Made by a program: the position numbers and the translations under genes. Below, piece by piece: positions 7,288-16,204 of a stretch of DNA of 64,000 nucleotides. Each line of letters begins with the position of its first letter. Positions within the stretch are counted from its first letter, which is position 1. The stretch is from Leucobacter zeae. GTDB lineage: Bacteria > Actinomycetota > Actinomycetes > Actinomycetales > Microbacteriaceae. The DNA lies in NCBI RefSeq assembly GCF_016758175.1, contig NZ_QYAB01000001.1, positions 1,385,162 to 1,449,161 on the forward strand, written 5' to 3'. The notes below the pieces were generated by a model that had not been told where the DNA came from, searched no databases, and saw only the letters and a program-made list of their open reading frames with translations.

Positions 7288-9555
7288 GTGGAGGGTCCTG
7301 AAATCAAGTTCGCCGAGGCCGTTCTCGACAACGGCAAGTTCGGCAAGCGCACCATCCGGTTCGAGGCCGGCCGCCTCGCGCAGCAGGCGCAGGGCGCCGT
7401 CGCCGCGTACCTCGACGAGGAGACGATGCTCCTCTCGGCGACCAGCGCGTCGAAGCACCCGAAGGATCACTTCGACTTCTTCCCGCTGACGGTCGACGTC
7501 GAGGAGCGCTCGTACGCCGCCGGCAAGATCCCCGGCTCGTTCTTCCGTCGCGAGGGCCGCCCCTCGACCGAGGCGATCCTGGTGTGCCGTCTCATCGACC
7601 GCCCGCTGCGCCCGTCGTTCGTCGACGGCCTCCGCAACGAGGTGCAGATCGTCGTGACCGTGCTGTCGATCGCCCCGGGCGAGTACTACGACGCGCTCGC
7701 GATCAACGCGGCCTCGATGTCGACCCAGATCTCGGGTCTGCCGTTCTCGGGCCCGATCGCCGGCGTGCGCCTCGCCCTGATCCCGGGCGCGAACGGCTCG
7801 GACCAGTGGGTCGCGTTCCCGAACGAGGAGCAGCTCGCCGACGCCGTCTTCGACCTGATGGTCGCGGGCCGCGTGGTGACGCAGGCCGACGGGTCCGAGG
7901 ACGTCGCCATCATGATGGTCGAGGCCGAGGCCACCGAGGGCTCGTGGAACCTCATCAAGGGCGGCGCGACGAAGCCCGACGAGGCCGTCGTCGCGCAGGG
8001 GCTCGAGGCGGCCAAGCCGTTCCTCACCCAGCTCGTGAAGGCCCAGGAGCAGCTCGCCGCGCAGTCGGCGAAGGAGATCGCCGAGTACCCGGTCTTCCCC
8101 GCCTACACCGACGAGGTCTACGCCGCCGTCGAGCAGCTGGCCGAGGCCGAGCTCACCGGCATCTACCAGATCGCCGACAAGCAGGAGCGCCAGGACGCCG
8201 ACGACGCGCTCAAGGCGCGCGTCAAGGACGCCATCTCGGCGAAGGTCGCAGCGGGCGAGCTCGACGCCTCGGCAGAGGGCCAGGTCTCGGGCGCATACAA
8301 GTCGGTCACGAAGAAGATCGTCCGCGGCCGCATCCTCACCGAGGGCGCCCGCATCGACGGCCGCGGCCTGCGCGACATCCGCGCGCTCGACGCCGAGGTC
8401 CAGGTGATCCCGCGCGTGCACGGCTCGGCGATCTTCCAGCGCGGCGAGACCCAGATCCTGGGCGTTTCCACGCTGAACATGCTGAAGATGGAGCAGCAGA
8501 TCGACTCGCTGTCGCCCACGACCAGCAAGCGCTACATGCACCACTACAACTTCCCGCCCTACTCGACCGGTGAGACCGGCCGTGTCGGCAGCCCGAAGCG
8601 CCGCGAGATCGGCCACGGCTTCCTCGCCGAGCGCGCGCTCGTGCCGGTGCTCCCCGCCCGCGAGGAGTTCCCGTACGCGATCCGCCAGGTGTCCGAGGCG
8701 CTCGGCTCGAACGGCTCCACCTCGATGGGCTCCGTCTGCGCCTCGACGCTGTCGCTGCTCAACGCCGGTGTGCCGCTGCGCGCTCCCGTCGCGGGCATCG
8801 CGATGGGCCTCGTGTCGGACGAGGTCGACGGGGAGACCCGCTACGCGACGCTGACCGACATCCTGGGCGCCGAGGACGCGCTGGGCGACATGGACTTCAA
8901 GGTCGCAGGCACCTCGGAGTTCGTGACCGCGCTGCAGCTCGACACGAAGCTCGACGGCATCCCCTCGGATGTGCTCGCCGGCGCGCTGGCGCAGGCGAAG
9001 GAGGCGCGCACCGCGATTCTCGACGTCATGGGCCAGGCCATCGACACGCCCGACGAGATGGCGCCCACCGCGCCCCGCGTCATCAGCGTGCAGATCCCCG
9101 TCGACAAGATCGGCGAGCTCATCGGGCCCAAGGGCAAGACGATCAACGGGATCCAGGACGCCACGGGCGCCGACATCTCGATCGACGACGACGGCACCGT
9201 CTACATCGGCGCGGTCGACGGACCGTCGGCCGAGGCCGCACGCGCCCAGGTCAACGCCATCGCGAACCCGCAGAACCCGGAGGTGGGCGAGCAGTACCTC
9301 GGCACCGTGGTGAAGAACGCCGCCTTCGGCGCGTTCGTCTCGCTGCTGCCGGGCAAGGACGGCCTGCTGCACATCTCCGAGGTGCGCAAGCTCGCCGGCG
9401 GCAAGCGCATCGAGAGCGTGGACGACGTGCTCTCGGTCGGCCAGAAGATCCTCGTGAAGATCACGAAGGTCGACGATCGCGGCAAGCTCTCGCTCGAGCC
9501 CGTGATCGAGGACGCCGCGGCCGAGGCCCCCGCGGAGGAGGCCGCAGCGGAGTAG
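7288..9555 (+). CDS. pnp: Polynucleotide phosphorylase (GpsI type)
   Basis: 3'-5' phosphorolytic exoribonuclease of the mRNA degradation machinery. 755 residues, normal for actinobacteria. Domains in order: RNase PH 1 (about 15-145), the helical PNPase domain (about 250-330), RNase PH 2 (from about 350, beginning [16 protein letters not shown]), a KH domain (about 600-650, [19 protein letters not shown]) and S1 (about 667-740, [13 protein letters not shown]). An acidic Ala/Glu tail follows. The start is GTG with GAGGAG upstream. rpsO, often found next to pnp, is not adjacent here. A strong hairpin terminator follows. Confidence 0.97.
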   Translation: MEGPEIKFAEAVLDNGKFGKRTIRFEAGRLAQQAQGAVAAYLDEETMLLSATSASKHPKDHFDFFPLTVDVEERSYAAGKIPGSFFRREGRPSTEAILVCRLIDRPLRPSFVDGLRNEVQIVVTVLSIAPGEYYDALAINAASMSTQISGLPFSGPIAGVRLALIPGANGSDQWVAFPNEEQLADAVFDLMVAGRVVTQADGSEDVAIMMVEAEATEGSWNLIKGGATKPDEAVVAQGLEAAKPFLTQLVKAQEQLAAQSAKEIAEYPVFPAYTDEVYAAVEQLAEAELTGIYQIADKQERQDADDALKARVKDAISAKVAAGELDASAEGQVSGAYKSVTKKIVRGRILTEGARIDGRGLRDIRALDAEVQVIPRVHGSAIFQRGETQILGVSTLNMLKMEQQIDSLSPTTSKRYMHHYNFPPYSTGETGRVGSPKRREIGHGFLAERALVPVLPAREEFPYAIRQVSEALGSNGSTSMGSVCASTLSLLNAGVPLRAPVAGIAMGLVSDEVDGETRYATLTDILGAEDALGDMDFKVAGTSEFVTALQLDTKLDGIPSDVLAGALAQAKEARTAILDVMGQAIDTPDEMAPTAPRVISVQIPVDKIGELIGPKGKTINGIQDATGADISIDDDGTVYIGAVDGPSAEAARAQVNAIANPQNPEVGEQYLGTVVKNAAFGAFVSLLPGKDGLLHISEVRKLAGGKRIESVDDVLSVGQKILVKITKVDDRGKLSLEPVIEDAAAEAPAEEAAAE

Positions 9556-9566
9556 TCCGCTCGGTC

Positions 9567-9613
9567 GACGCAGCGCCCGTCGTCCCCGTGCAGGGGGCGA
9601 CGGGCGCTGCGTC
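9567..9613 (+). terminator. Hairpin terminator after pnp
   Basis: Perfect 16-base arms (9567-9582 and 9598-9613, GACGCAGCGCCCGTCG and its complement) with a 15-base loop. No strong T tract. Confidence 0.75.
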
Positions 9614-9655
9614 GTTCCGTGCGGAGGCGCGTGTTGTGGCAATCGTCCGTCGCCC

Positions 9656-9684
9656 TTGACACGCGGTGGGCGGTGTGCTGGACT
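9656..9684 (+). promoter_or_regulatory. Putative promoter of the purine permease gene
   Basis: TTGACA (9656-9661) and TGGACT (9679-9684), 17 bases apart. This is the clearest -35 element in the window. A less GC-rich leader of about 75 bases follows. No purine riboswitch core was recognised in it. Confidence 0.5.
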
Positions 9685-9763
9685 CGGGATCTCAATAGAA
9701 AACTTCTTCCGCGATACGAAATCAATGACGATGTTCGCGGATCTTCGAGTGATGAGGTCCTCT

Positions 9764-11236
9764 ATGTCCGAAACCACCGAGCAGGTCGCAGGCGCTTCGC
9801 AGAAGCCGCAGCCGCCCCGCGGCGCCTTCGACCGGTTCTTCCAGATCACCGCGCGGGGCTCGACGGTGCGCCAGGAGGTGCGGGGCGGGATCGTCGCCTT
9901 CGTCGCCATGGCGTACATCGTCGTGCTCAACCCGCTCATCCTCGGCGGCACGAGCGACGTCGCGGGCAACTCGCTCGAGTTCGCCCAGCTCACCGCCGTC
10001 ACCGGCCTTGTCGCCGGCACGATCACCATCCTCTTCGGAGTCGTCGCCCGGCTGCCGTTCGCGCTGGCCGCCGGACTCGGTATGAACAGCTTCCTCGCGG
10101 TCGCGGTCGTGCAGGACGTCTCGTGGCCCGAGGCCATGGGGCTCGTGATGATCAACGGCGTCATCATCGTGCTGCTCGGAGCCACGGGCATCCGCACCGC
10201 GATCTTCCACGCGGTGCCGCAGGAGCTGAAGGTCGCCATCACCGTCGGCATCGGCCTGTTCATCGCCTTCATCGGCTTCGTGAACTCCGGGTTCGTGACC
10301 CGTACGGCCGGCGGCCCGCCGGTGCAGCTCGGGCAGGGCGGCTCCATCTCGTCGCTGCCGACGCTGGTGTTCATCTTCGCGCTCATCCTGATCGGCGTGC
10401 TGGTCGCGCGGCGCGTTCCTGGCGGCATCCTCATCGGCATGGTCGTCTCGACCGTGCTCGCCATCATCATCCAGGCCATCGCCCACCTCGGCACGGTCGG
10501 CAACCCCGAGAATCCCGACCCGAACGGCTGGAACCTCACGGCACCCGAGATTCCGACGAGCATCGTCGCGCTGCCGGACTTCGGCCTGGTCGGCGCGTTC
10601 GACCTGCTCGGATCCTTCGAACGCATCGGCGCACTGGCCGCGGTCATGCTCGTCTTCACGCTCGTCTTCACGAACTTCTTCGATGCGATGGGCACGATGA
10701 CGGGGCTCGCGCGCAACGCCGGTCTCTCGAAGCCCGACGGCACCTTCCCGAACATCCGCTCCGCGTTCGTGATCGAGGGGCTCGGCGCGGTCGCAGGCGG
10801 AGGCGCCTCCGCGTCGTCGAACACGGTGTTCGTCGACGCGGCCGCAGGTATCGCCGAGGGTGCGCGCACCGGCTTCGCGGCCTGCATCACGGGCGCCCTC
10901 TTCCTCGTCTCGATGTTCTTCTCGCCGCTCATCGCGGTCATTCCGATGGAGGCGGGCGCGGCTGCGCTCGTCGTCGTCGGCGCGATGATGGTGACGCAGG
11001 TGCGCGAGATCGACATGACCGACTTCCGCGTCTCGCTCCCGGTGTTCCTGACGATGGTCTCGATGCCGCTGACCTACTCGATCGCGAACGGGATCGGGGT
11101 GGGCTTCATCTCGTGGACCCTCATCCACGTCATGAGCGGCCAGGCCAAGCGCGTGCACTGGCTGCTGTGGGTGACCTCGTTCGGGTTCCTGCTCTACTTC
11201 GTGCGCGGACCGATTCAGGCGGTGCTCGGCGGGTAG
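9764..11236 (+). CDS. NCS2 family purine permease (AzgA-like)
   Basis: Membrane transporter, 490 residues, 12-14 hydrophobic segments. It matches the AzgA/GhxP branch (hypoxanthine, guanine or adenine with protons): N-terminal VRGGIVAFVAMAYIVVLNP (about 36-55), AAGLGMNSF (about 104-112), NFFDAMGTMTGLARNAGL (about 303-320) and SSNTVFVDAAAGIAEGARTG (about 348-367). The start ATG 9764 follows GATGAGG; an ATG at 9752 is possible. The genes that follow (xanthine dehydrogenase and guanine deaminase) make guanine, hypoxanthine or xanthine the likely substrate. That is inference. Confidence 0.92.
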   Translation: MSETTEQVAGASQKPQPPRGAFDRFFQITARGSTVRQEVRGGIVAFVAMAYIVVLNPLILGGTSDVAGNSLEFAQLTAVTGLVAGTITILFGVVARLPFALAAGLGMNSFLAVAVVQDVSWPEAMGLVMINGVIIVLLGATGIRTAIFHAVPQELKVAITVGIGLFIAFIGFVNSGFVTRTAGGPPVQLGQGGSISSLPTLVFIFALILIGVLVARRVPGGILIGMVVSTVLAIIIQAIAHLGTVGNPENPDPNGWNLTAPEIPTSIVALPDFGLVGAFDLLGSFERIGALAAVMLVFTLVFTNFFDAMGTMTGLARNAGLSKPDGTFPNIRSAFVIEGLGAVAGGGASASSNTVFVDAAAGIAEGARTGFAACITGALFLVSMFFSPLIAVIPMEAGAAALVVVGAMMVTQVREIDMTDFRVSLPVFLTMVSMPLTYSIANGIGVGFISWTLIHVMSGQAKRVHWLLWVTSFGFLLYFVRGPIQAVLGG

Positions 11237-11263
11237 CCGCGCAGGCACCGGTGCGGCGCGGGG

Positions 11264-11269
11264 TAGGAT
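11264..11269 (+). promoter_or_regulatory. Putative -10 of the xanthine dehydrogenase operon
   Basis: TAGGAT between the permease and xdhA. It gives a leader of about 110 bases. Confidence 0.35.
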
Positions 11270-11387
11270 ACGAGCCGTACCGTGAAACTCACGGGGCACT
11301 GTTCGCATGGATAACCAGCTGCCCTCGAGGAATCAGAACCAACCATGCACGAGGCGGCTCGACGACGAGCCGCTGGAGGTGAATGGA

Positions 11388-12989
11388 ATGACAGTGCGGT
11401 CAACCGACCCCGCGTCGATCGACGACGCGGCGGCGACCGGGGGCATCGGCCTCATCGTGAACGGCGAGGCGCTCAGCGCCCGCCCGTCGGCGCACCAGAA
11501 CGCGCTCGACCTGCTCCGGGCCCAGGGGCTCACCGGCGCGAAGGAGGGGTGCGCAGAGGGCGAATGCGGCGCGTGCGCCGTGCTCGTCGCGCGACCCGAT
11601 GGCGGGGGGACGCGATGGACCTCCGTCAACGCCTGCCTGATCCCCGCTGCGGCCCTCGACGGCCAGGAGGTCGTCACCGCCGAGGGACTCGGCTCCGCGA
11701 GCGATCTGCATGCGGTGCAGTCCGAGATGGCGCAGCGCGGCGGATCGCAGTGCGGCTACTGCACCCCCGGATTCATCTGCAGCATGGCCGCAGAGTACTA
11801 CCGCCCCGATCGCGCCGCCACGGCCGCCGAAGCGCCCGGTGCCGGGGGATCCTGCGCCGACCGGGAGGAGAGCGGGCACCCGGGCGCCGATGCGCACGAG
11901 ACGGGACCCAACGGCTTCGACCTGCACGCGCTCTCGGGCAACCTGTGCCGCTGCACCGGGTACCGCCCGATCCGCGACGCCGCGTTCGCGCTCGGCGCTC
12001 CGGAGCCCGGCGACGCCTTCGCCGAGCGGCGGGACCGGCCCGCGCCAGCGCCCGCGCACACCGACCTCGCTGCTGCCGACGGCCGTTACCGCAGGCCCGC
12101 CTCCCTCGGTGAGGCGCTCGGGATCCTCCGCGACGAGCCCGACGCCAAGCTCGTCGCCGGCGCGACCGACTGGGGTGTCGAGGTCAACATCCGGGGCAGC
12201 CGTGCGACGTCGACGGTGGCGATCGACCGCCTCCCGGAGCTGCGCAGGATCACCTGGTCCGACGACTCCGTCGAGTTCGGCGCCGCGCTGACGCTCTCGG
12301 AGCTCGAGCGCGAGCTGAGCGGCCGCGTGCCCCTGCTCAACGAGCTCTTCCCCCGGTTCGCCTCGCGACTCATCCGCAACAGCGCCACGGTCGGCGGCAA
12401 TCTCGGCACGGGGTCGCCGATCGGCGATACTCCGCCCGTGCTGCTCGCCCTCGAGGCGTCCCTCGTGCTCGCCTCTGCTTCGGGGGAGCGTGCGGTCCCG
12501 CTCGCCGAGTACTTCACGGGGTACCGCCAGACGGTGCGACGGGCCGACGAGCTGATCCGCGCGATCCGGATCCCGCTCCCGCTGAGCCCGATCGTGGCGC
12601 TGCAGAAGATCGCGAAGCGCCGCTTCGACGACATCTCGAGCGTCGCCGTCGCCATCGCCGTCGCGACGGACGGCGACGGGATCGTGACGCGGGCCAGGAT
12701 CGGCCTCGGCGGCGTCGCGGCGACCCCGTTGCGCGCGCTCGAGGCCGAGCGCGCGCTCGAAGGCCGACCGTGGTCGCTCGACACCGTGCGCGCCGCCGCG
12801 CCGGCGCTCGCGGCGGCGGGCACGCCGATGGACGACCACCGCGCCAGCTCGCGCTACCGCACGGCGATGCTGGCCGAATCCCTGGAGCGCTGCTTCTCCG
12901 AGCTGGCGGATGCCAGCGGAGCGAGCCCGGCAGGGTGCGGAAGCGGCGGGTCCTGCTGCCGCGCCGAGAGCGAGGGGAGCGCACGATGA
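11388..12989 (+). CDS. xdhA: Xanthine dehydrogenase small subunit (2Fe-2S and FAD)
   Basis: Electron-transfer subunit of xanthine dehydrogenase, passing electrons from the molybdenum site to NAD. 533 residues. The N-terminal ferredoxin-like 2Fe-2S domain has GCAEGECGACAVL (about 54-66). The second, helical 2Fe-2S domain has QCGYCTPGF (about 121-129) and NLCRCTGYRP (about 185-194). The FAD domain runs from about 230 (AGATDWGVEV; RNSATVGGNLGTGSPIGDTPP). About 30 extra residues, Ala/Gly/acidic, sit between the two halves of the second cluster motif. The tail is cysteine-rich (CGSGGSCC). Start ATG 11388 follows GGAGGTG; upstream in-frame codons lack such a site. The stop overlaps xdhB. Confidence 0.95.
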   Translation: MTVRSTDPASIDDAAATGGIGLIVNGEALSARPSAHQNALDLLRAQGLTGAKEGCAEGECGACAVLVARPDGGGTRWTSVNACLIPAAALDGQEVVTAEGLGSASDLHAVQSEMAQRGGSQCGYCTPGFICSMAAEYYRPDRAATAAEAPGAGGSCADREESGHPGADAHETGPNGFDLHALSGNLCRCTGYRPIRDAAFALGAPEPGDAFAERRDRPAPAPAHTDLAAADGRYRRPASLGEALGILRDEPDAKLVAGATDWGVEVNIRGSRATSTVAIDRLPELRRITWSDDSVEFGAALTLSELERELSGRVPLLNELFPRFASRLIRNSATVGGNLGTGSPIGDTPPVLLALEASLVLASASGERAVPLAEYFTGYRQTVRRADELIRAIRIPLPLSPIVALQKIAKRRFDDISSVAVAIAVATDGDGIVTRARIGLGGVAATPLRALEAERALEGRPWSLDTVRAAAPALAAAGTPMDDHRASSRYRTAMLAESLERCFSELADASGASPAGCGSGGSCCRAESEGSAR

Positions 12990-15349
12990 GCACGCTGAGC
13001 CGACGCCCCGCCGACCCCATCGTGGGCGAGCCGCTCCCGCACGAGAGCGCGGCGCTCCACGTCACGGGCCGCGCCCTCTACACCGACGATCTCGCCGGGC
13101 GCTACTCCCGTCTGCTGCACGCGTTCCCGGTGCAGTCGACCACCGCCCACGCGAGGATCCTGCGTCTGGACACGGCTGCGGCCCTCGCGGTGCCCGGCGT
13201 CGTCCGCGTGCTCACCGCGGGAGACATCCCCGGCCTCAACGACGCCGGGGTGAAGCGGGACGAGCCCCTGCTGCCCGTCGACGAGATCATGTTCTGGGGC
13301 CAGGCGCTCTGCTGGGTGCTCGCGGATTCCCTCGAGGCCGCGCGGATCGGGGCCTCCGCGGTCGTGGTCGAGGTCGAGGCGCTCCCGGCGCTGGTCACCG
13401 TGACCGAGGCGATCGAGGCCGGGAGCTTCCACGGCGTGCAGCCCACCATCGAGCGCGGCGACATCGCGGCGGGCTTCGCGGAGGCTGCGCACGTGTTCGA
13501 GGGCGCGATCGATTTCGCGGGTCAGGAGCACTTCTACCTCGAAACCCAGGCGGCCATCGCCGAGATCGACGAGAACGGGCAGATCTTCGTCCAGTCGAGC
13601 ACCCAGCACCCGACCGAGGCGCAGGACATCGTGTCGCACGTGCTCGACATCCCGGCGCACGAGGTCACGGTCCAGTGCCTGCGCATGGGCGGCGGATTCG
13701 GCGGGAAGGAGGCGCAATCGCACGGTTACGCCGCGATCGCCGCGCTCGGCGCGACGCTGACCGGGAGGCCGGTGCGCGTGCGGCTCACCCGCACGCTCGA
13801 CATCACGATGACCGGCAAGCGCCACGGATTCCACGCCGCCTGGCGGGCGGGCTTCGACTCCGACGGCCGGATCCTCGCACTCGAGACGACGCTCACCGCG
13901 GACGGGGGCTGGAGCCTCGACCTCTCCGAACCGGTGCTCGCGCGCGCCATGTGCCACGTCGACAACGCGTACTGGATCCCGAACGTCGTCGTCCACGGCC
14001 GCATCGCCAAGTGCCACAAGACCTCGCAGACCGCGTTCCGCGGATTCGGCGGACCGCAGGGCATGCTCGTGATCGAGGACATCATGGGTCGCGCCGCGCC
14101 GCTGCTCGGAGTCCCAGCGCGGGAGCTGCGCCGGCGCAACTTCTACGACCGCGGGCAGACGACTCCGTACCTGCAGCCGGTGCCGCAGGCCGACCGTCTG
14201 CGGGCGGCGTGGCAGCAGGTGCTCGGCGACGCCGGGATCGAGGCCAGGGAGGCCGAGATCGCCGAGTTCAACGCGTCGCATGCGCACGCGAAGCGCGGGC
14301 TCGCGATGACGCCGGTGAAGTTCGGCATCTCGTTCAACCTCACGGCCTTCAACCAGGGCGGGGCCCTGGTGCTCGTCTACAAGGACGGCTCGGTGCTCGT
14401 GACCCACGGCGGGACCGAGATGGGGCAGGGGCTGCACACGAAGATGCTGCAGGTGGCCGCGACGTCGCTCGGCGTCCCGCTCTCGAAGGTGCGCCTCGCC
14501 CCGACCCGCACCGACAAGGTGCCGAACACCTCGGCCACCGCGGCGAGCACCGGCAGCGACCTGAACGGCGGGGCGGTGAAGCACGCCTGCGATCAGCTCA
14601 TCGAGCGGCTCGCCGTCGTCGCCGCCGCGAAGCTCGGGGTGCCCGCCGGGGACGTACGGTTCAGCCGCGGGGTCGTGTCCGGCCTCGGATCCTCGCGGAC
14701 GCTCACCTGGGAGGAGGTCGTGGCCGCCGCGTATCTGCAGCGCGTGCAGCTCTCCGCGGCGGGCTTCTACCGCACCGAGGGTCTGCACTGGGACGCGGCG
14801 GCCATGCAGGGGGAGCCGTTCAAGTACTTCGCGCACGGCGTCGCCGCGAGCGAGGTCGAGGTGAACCGCTTCGACGGCTCGTACCGGCTGCGCCGGGTCG
14901 ACATCGTGCACGACGTCGGCGATTCGCTCTCCCCGCTGATCGATCTCGGCCAGATCGAGGGTGGCTTCGTGCAGGGCGCCGGCTGGCTGACCCTCGAGGA
15001 CCTGCGCTGGGACGCGGGGGAGGGCCCCGCGCGCGGGCGGCTCGCCACGCAGGCCGCGAGCACCTACAAGCTCCCGAGCTTCTCCGAGATGCCCGAGGTC
15101 TTCAACGTCTCGCTGCTCGAGCTCGCCCACGAGGAGGGCGCGGTCTACGGCTCCAAAGCGGTCGGCGAGCCGCCCTTCATGCTGGCCTTCTCGGTGCGGG
15201 AGGCGCTGCGGCAGGCCATCGCGTCGTTCGGGCCGGACGGGACCAGCGTGGACCTCGCCTCTCCGGCGACGCCTGAGGCCGTCTACTGGGCGGTCTCGGA
15301 GGCGCGGAGCCCGGCGGCCCCGGCCGGGGCCGCCGCAGCGGCATCATGA
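12986..15349 (+). CDS. xdhB: Xanthine dehydrogenase large subunit (molybdenum cofactor)
   Basis: Catalytic subunit that hydroxylates hypoxanthine and xanthine to urate. 787 residues, normal for the XdhB type. The N-terminal aldehyde oxidase/xanthine dehydrogenase a/b hammerhead domain spans about 20-135. Cofactor-contact motifs are MGGGFGGKEAQ (about 233-243), AFRGFGGPQG (about 350-359) and GGTEMGQGLHTKM (about 475-487). The GEPPFML motif (about 726-732) holds the active-site glutamate of the family. The ATG overlaps the xdhA stop (ATGA), so the subunits are translationally coupled. Cofactor maturation requires XdhC, encoded next. Confidence 0.96.
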   Translation: MSTLSRRPADPIVGEPLPHESAALHVTGRALYTDDLAGRYSRLLHAFPVQSTTAHARILRLDTAAALAVPGVVRVLTAGDIPGLNDAGVKRDEPLLPVDEIMFWGQALCWVLADSLEAARIGASAVVVEVEALPALVTVTEAIEAGSFHGVQPTIERGDIAAGFAEAAHVFEGAIDFAGQEHFYLETQAAIAEIDENGQIFVQSSTQHPTEAQDIVSHVLDIPAHEVTVQCLRMGGGFGGKEAQSHGYAAIAALGATLTGRPVRVRLTRTLDITMTGKRHGFHAAWRAGFDSDGRILALETTLTADGGWSLDLSEPVLARAMCHVDNAYWIPNVVVHGRIAKCHKTSQTAFRGFGGPQGMLVIEDIMGRAAPLLGVPARELRRRNFYDRGQTTPYLQPVPQADRLRAAWQQVLGDAGIEAREAEIAEFNASHAHAKRGLAMTPVKFGISFNLTAFNQGGALVLVYKDGSVLVTHGGTEMGQGLHTKMLQVAATSLGVPLSKVRLAPTRTDKVPNTSATAASTGSDLNGGAVKHACDQLIERLAVVAAAKLGVPAGDVRFSRGVVSGLGSSRTLTWEEVVAAAYLQRVQLSAAGFYRTEGLHWDAAAMQGEPFKYFAHGVAASEVEVNRFDGSYRLRRVDIVHDVGDSLSPLIDLGQIEGGFVQGAGWLTLEDLRWDAGEGPARGRLATQAASTYKLPSFSEMPEVFNVSLLELAHEEGAVYGSKAVGEPPFMLAFSVREALRQAIASFGPDGTSVDLASPATPEAVYWAVSEARSPAAPAGAAAAAS

Positions 15350-16146
15350 GGTGGTTGGCCGACGCCGCGCGATTGCGCGCGGCCCGACGGCCGGCGATCC
15401 TCGTCACGGTGATCGCCGGCCGCGGGCACGCCCCGCGCGAAGCCGGAGCGAAGATGCTCGTCGCGGAGGACGAGCTGCTCGGAACGATCGGCGGCGGGAA
15501 TCTCGAGATGCTCGCCGTCGACCGCGCGCGCGAGCTGCTCGCAGGACTGCGGGAGACCGAGTCCGGGGCCGTTCCGGAAACCCTGAAGTTCCGGCTCAAC
15601 GACAAGGAGTCGAACCCGTACGGGAAGCAGTGCTGCGGAGGGGAGATGACCGTGCTGCTCGAACCGATGCCGGTTCCGCCCGCGGTCGCCGTGTTCGGGG
15701 TCGGCAACGTGGGGCTCGAACTCGCGAGGATTCTCTCCCGGCACGAGCTCGACCTGCACCTGACCGACTCGCGAGCCGAGCATCTCGAACAGCTCGGCGT
15801 GCTCGATCCCGCGGTCGCGCGGATCTTCCCGCACCGCGCGGTGCTCGGCGAGCAGGTGCTGGCCGAGCTCCCCGAGGGGGCGCACGTGCTCATCATGACG
15901 CACGACCACGCCGAGGATCTGCACCTGTGCGACGCGGCCCTCCGCCACCCCGCGCTCGGGTCGATCGGACTGATCGGGTCCCGCGCCAAGTGGTCGCGAT
16001 TCCGTTCCAGACTCATCGAGGAGGGGCACGTCCCCGACCTCGTCGACACCATCCGATGCCCGATCGGCATCCCCGAGGTCGCGGGCAAGCACCCGGCCGT
16101 CATCGCGGTCAGCGTGGCGGCCGCCCTGCTCAGCAGCGCTCGATGA
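15346..16146 (+). CDS. xdhC: XdhC-type molybdenum cofactor insertion/sulfuration chaperone
   Basis: Binds and delivers sulfurated molybdenum cofactor to XdhB in the family. 266 residues. The N-terminal XdhC/CoxI domain has VIAGRGHAPREAGAKM (about 22-37), GTIGGGNLEM and KQCCGGEM (about 94-101). The C-terminal Rossmann domain has FGVGNVGLELARIL (about 117-130) and LIMTHDHAEDL (about 183-193). The start codon overlaps the xdhB stop. Position directly after xdhAB supports the assignment over a CoxI role. Confidence 0.93.
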   Translation: MRWLADAARLRAARRPAILVTVIAGRGHAPREAGAKMLVAEDELLGTIGGGNLEMLAVDRARELLAGLRETESGAVPETLKFRLNDKESNPYGKQCCGGEMTVLLEPMPVPPAVAVFGVGNVGLELARILSRHELDLHLTDSRAEHLEQLGVLDPAVARIFPHRAVLGEQVLAELPEGAHVLIMTHDHAEDLHLCDAALRHPALGSIGLIGSRAKWSRFRSRLIEEGHVPDLVDTIRCPIGIPEVAGKHPAVIAVSVAAALLSSAR

Positions 16147-16204
16147 CGGGGAGCGGCGCCGCCGCACTCCCCACGACACATACGCATCCCAGAAGGAGAC
16201 ACCC

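Noticed and set aside
9685-9763. Purine riboswitch before the NCS2 permease
   Set aside because: The conserved loop-loop and three-way junction core of the purine aptamer is not present.
7045-11016. Minus-strand frame continuing upstream of the small membrane protein
   Set aside because: It runs antisense to pnp and the permease. The real gene starts at 7044, where a -10 sits at the right distance.
11307-11387. In-frame upstream start for xdhA
   Set aside because: It lacks a ribosome binding site and would add non-homologous residues before the 2Fe-2S domain. GGAGGTG precedes ATG 11388.
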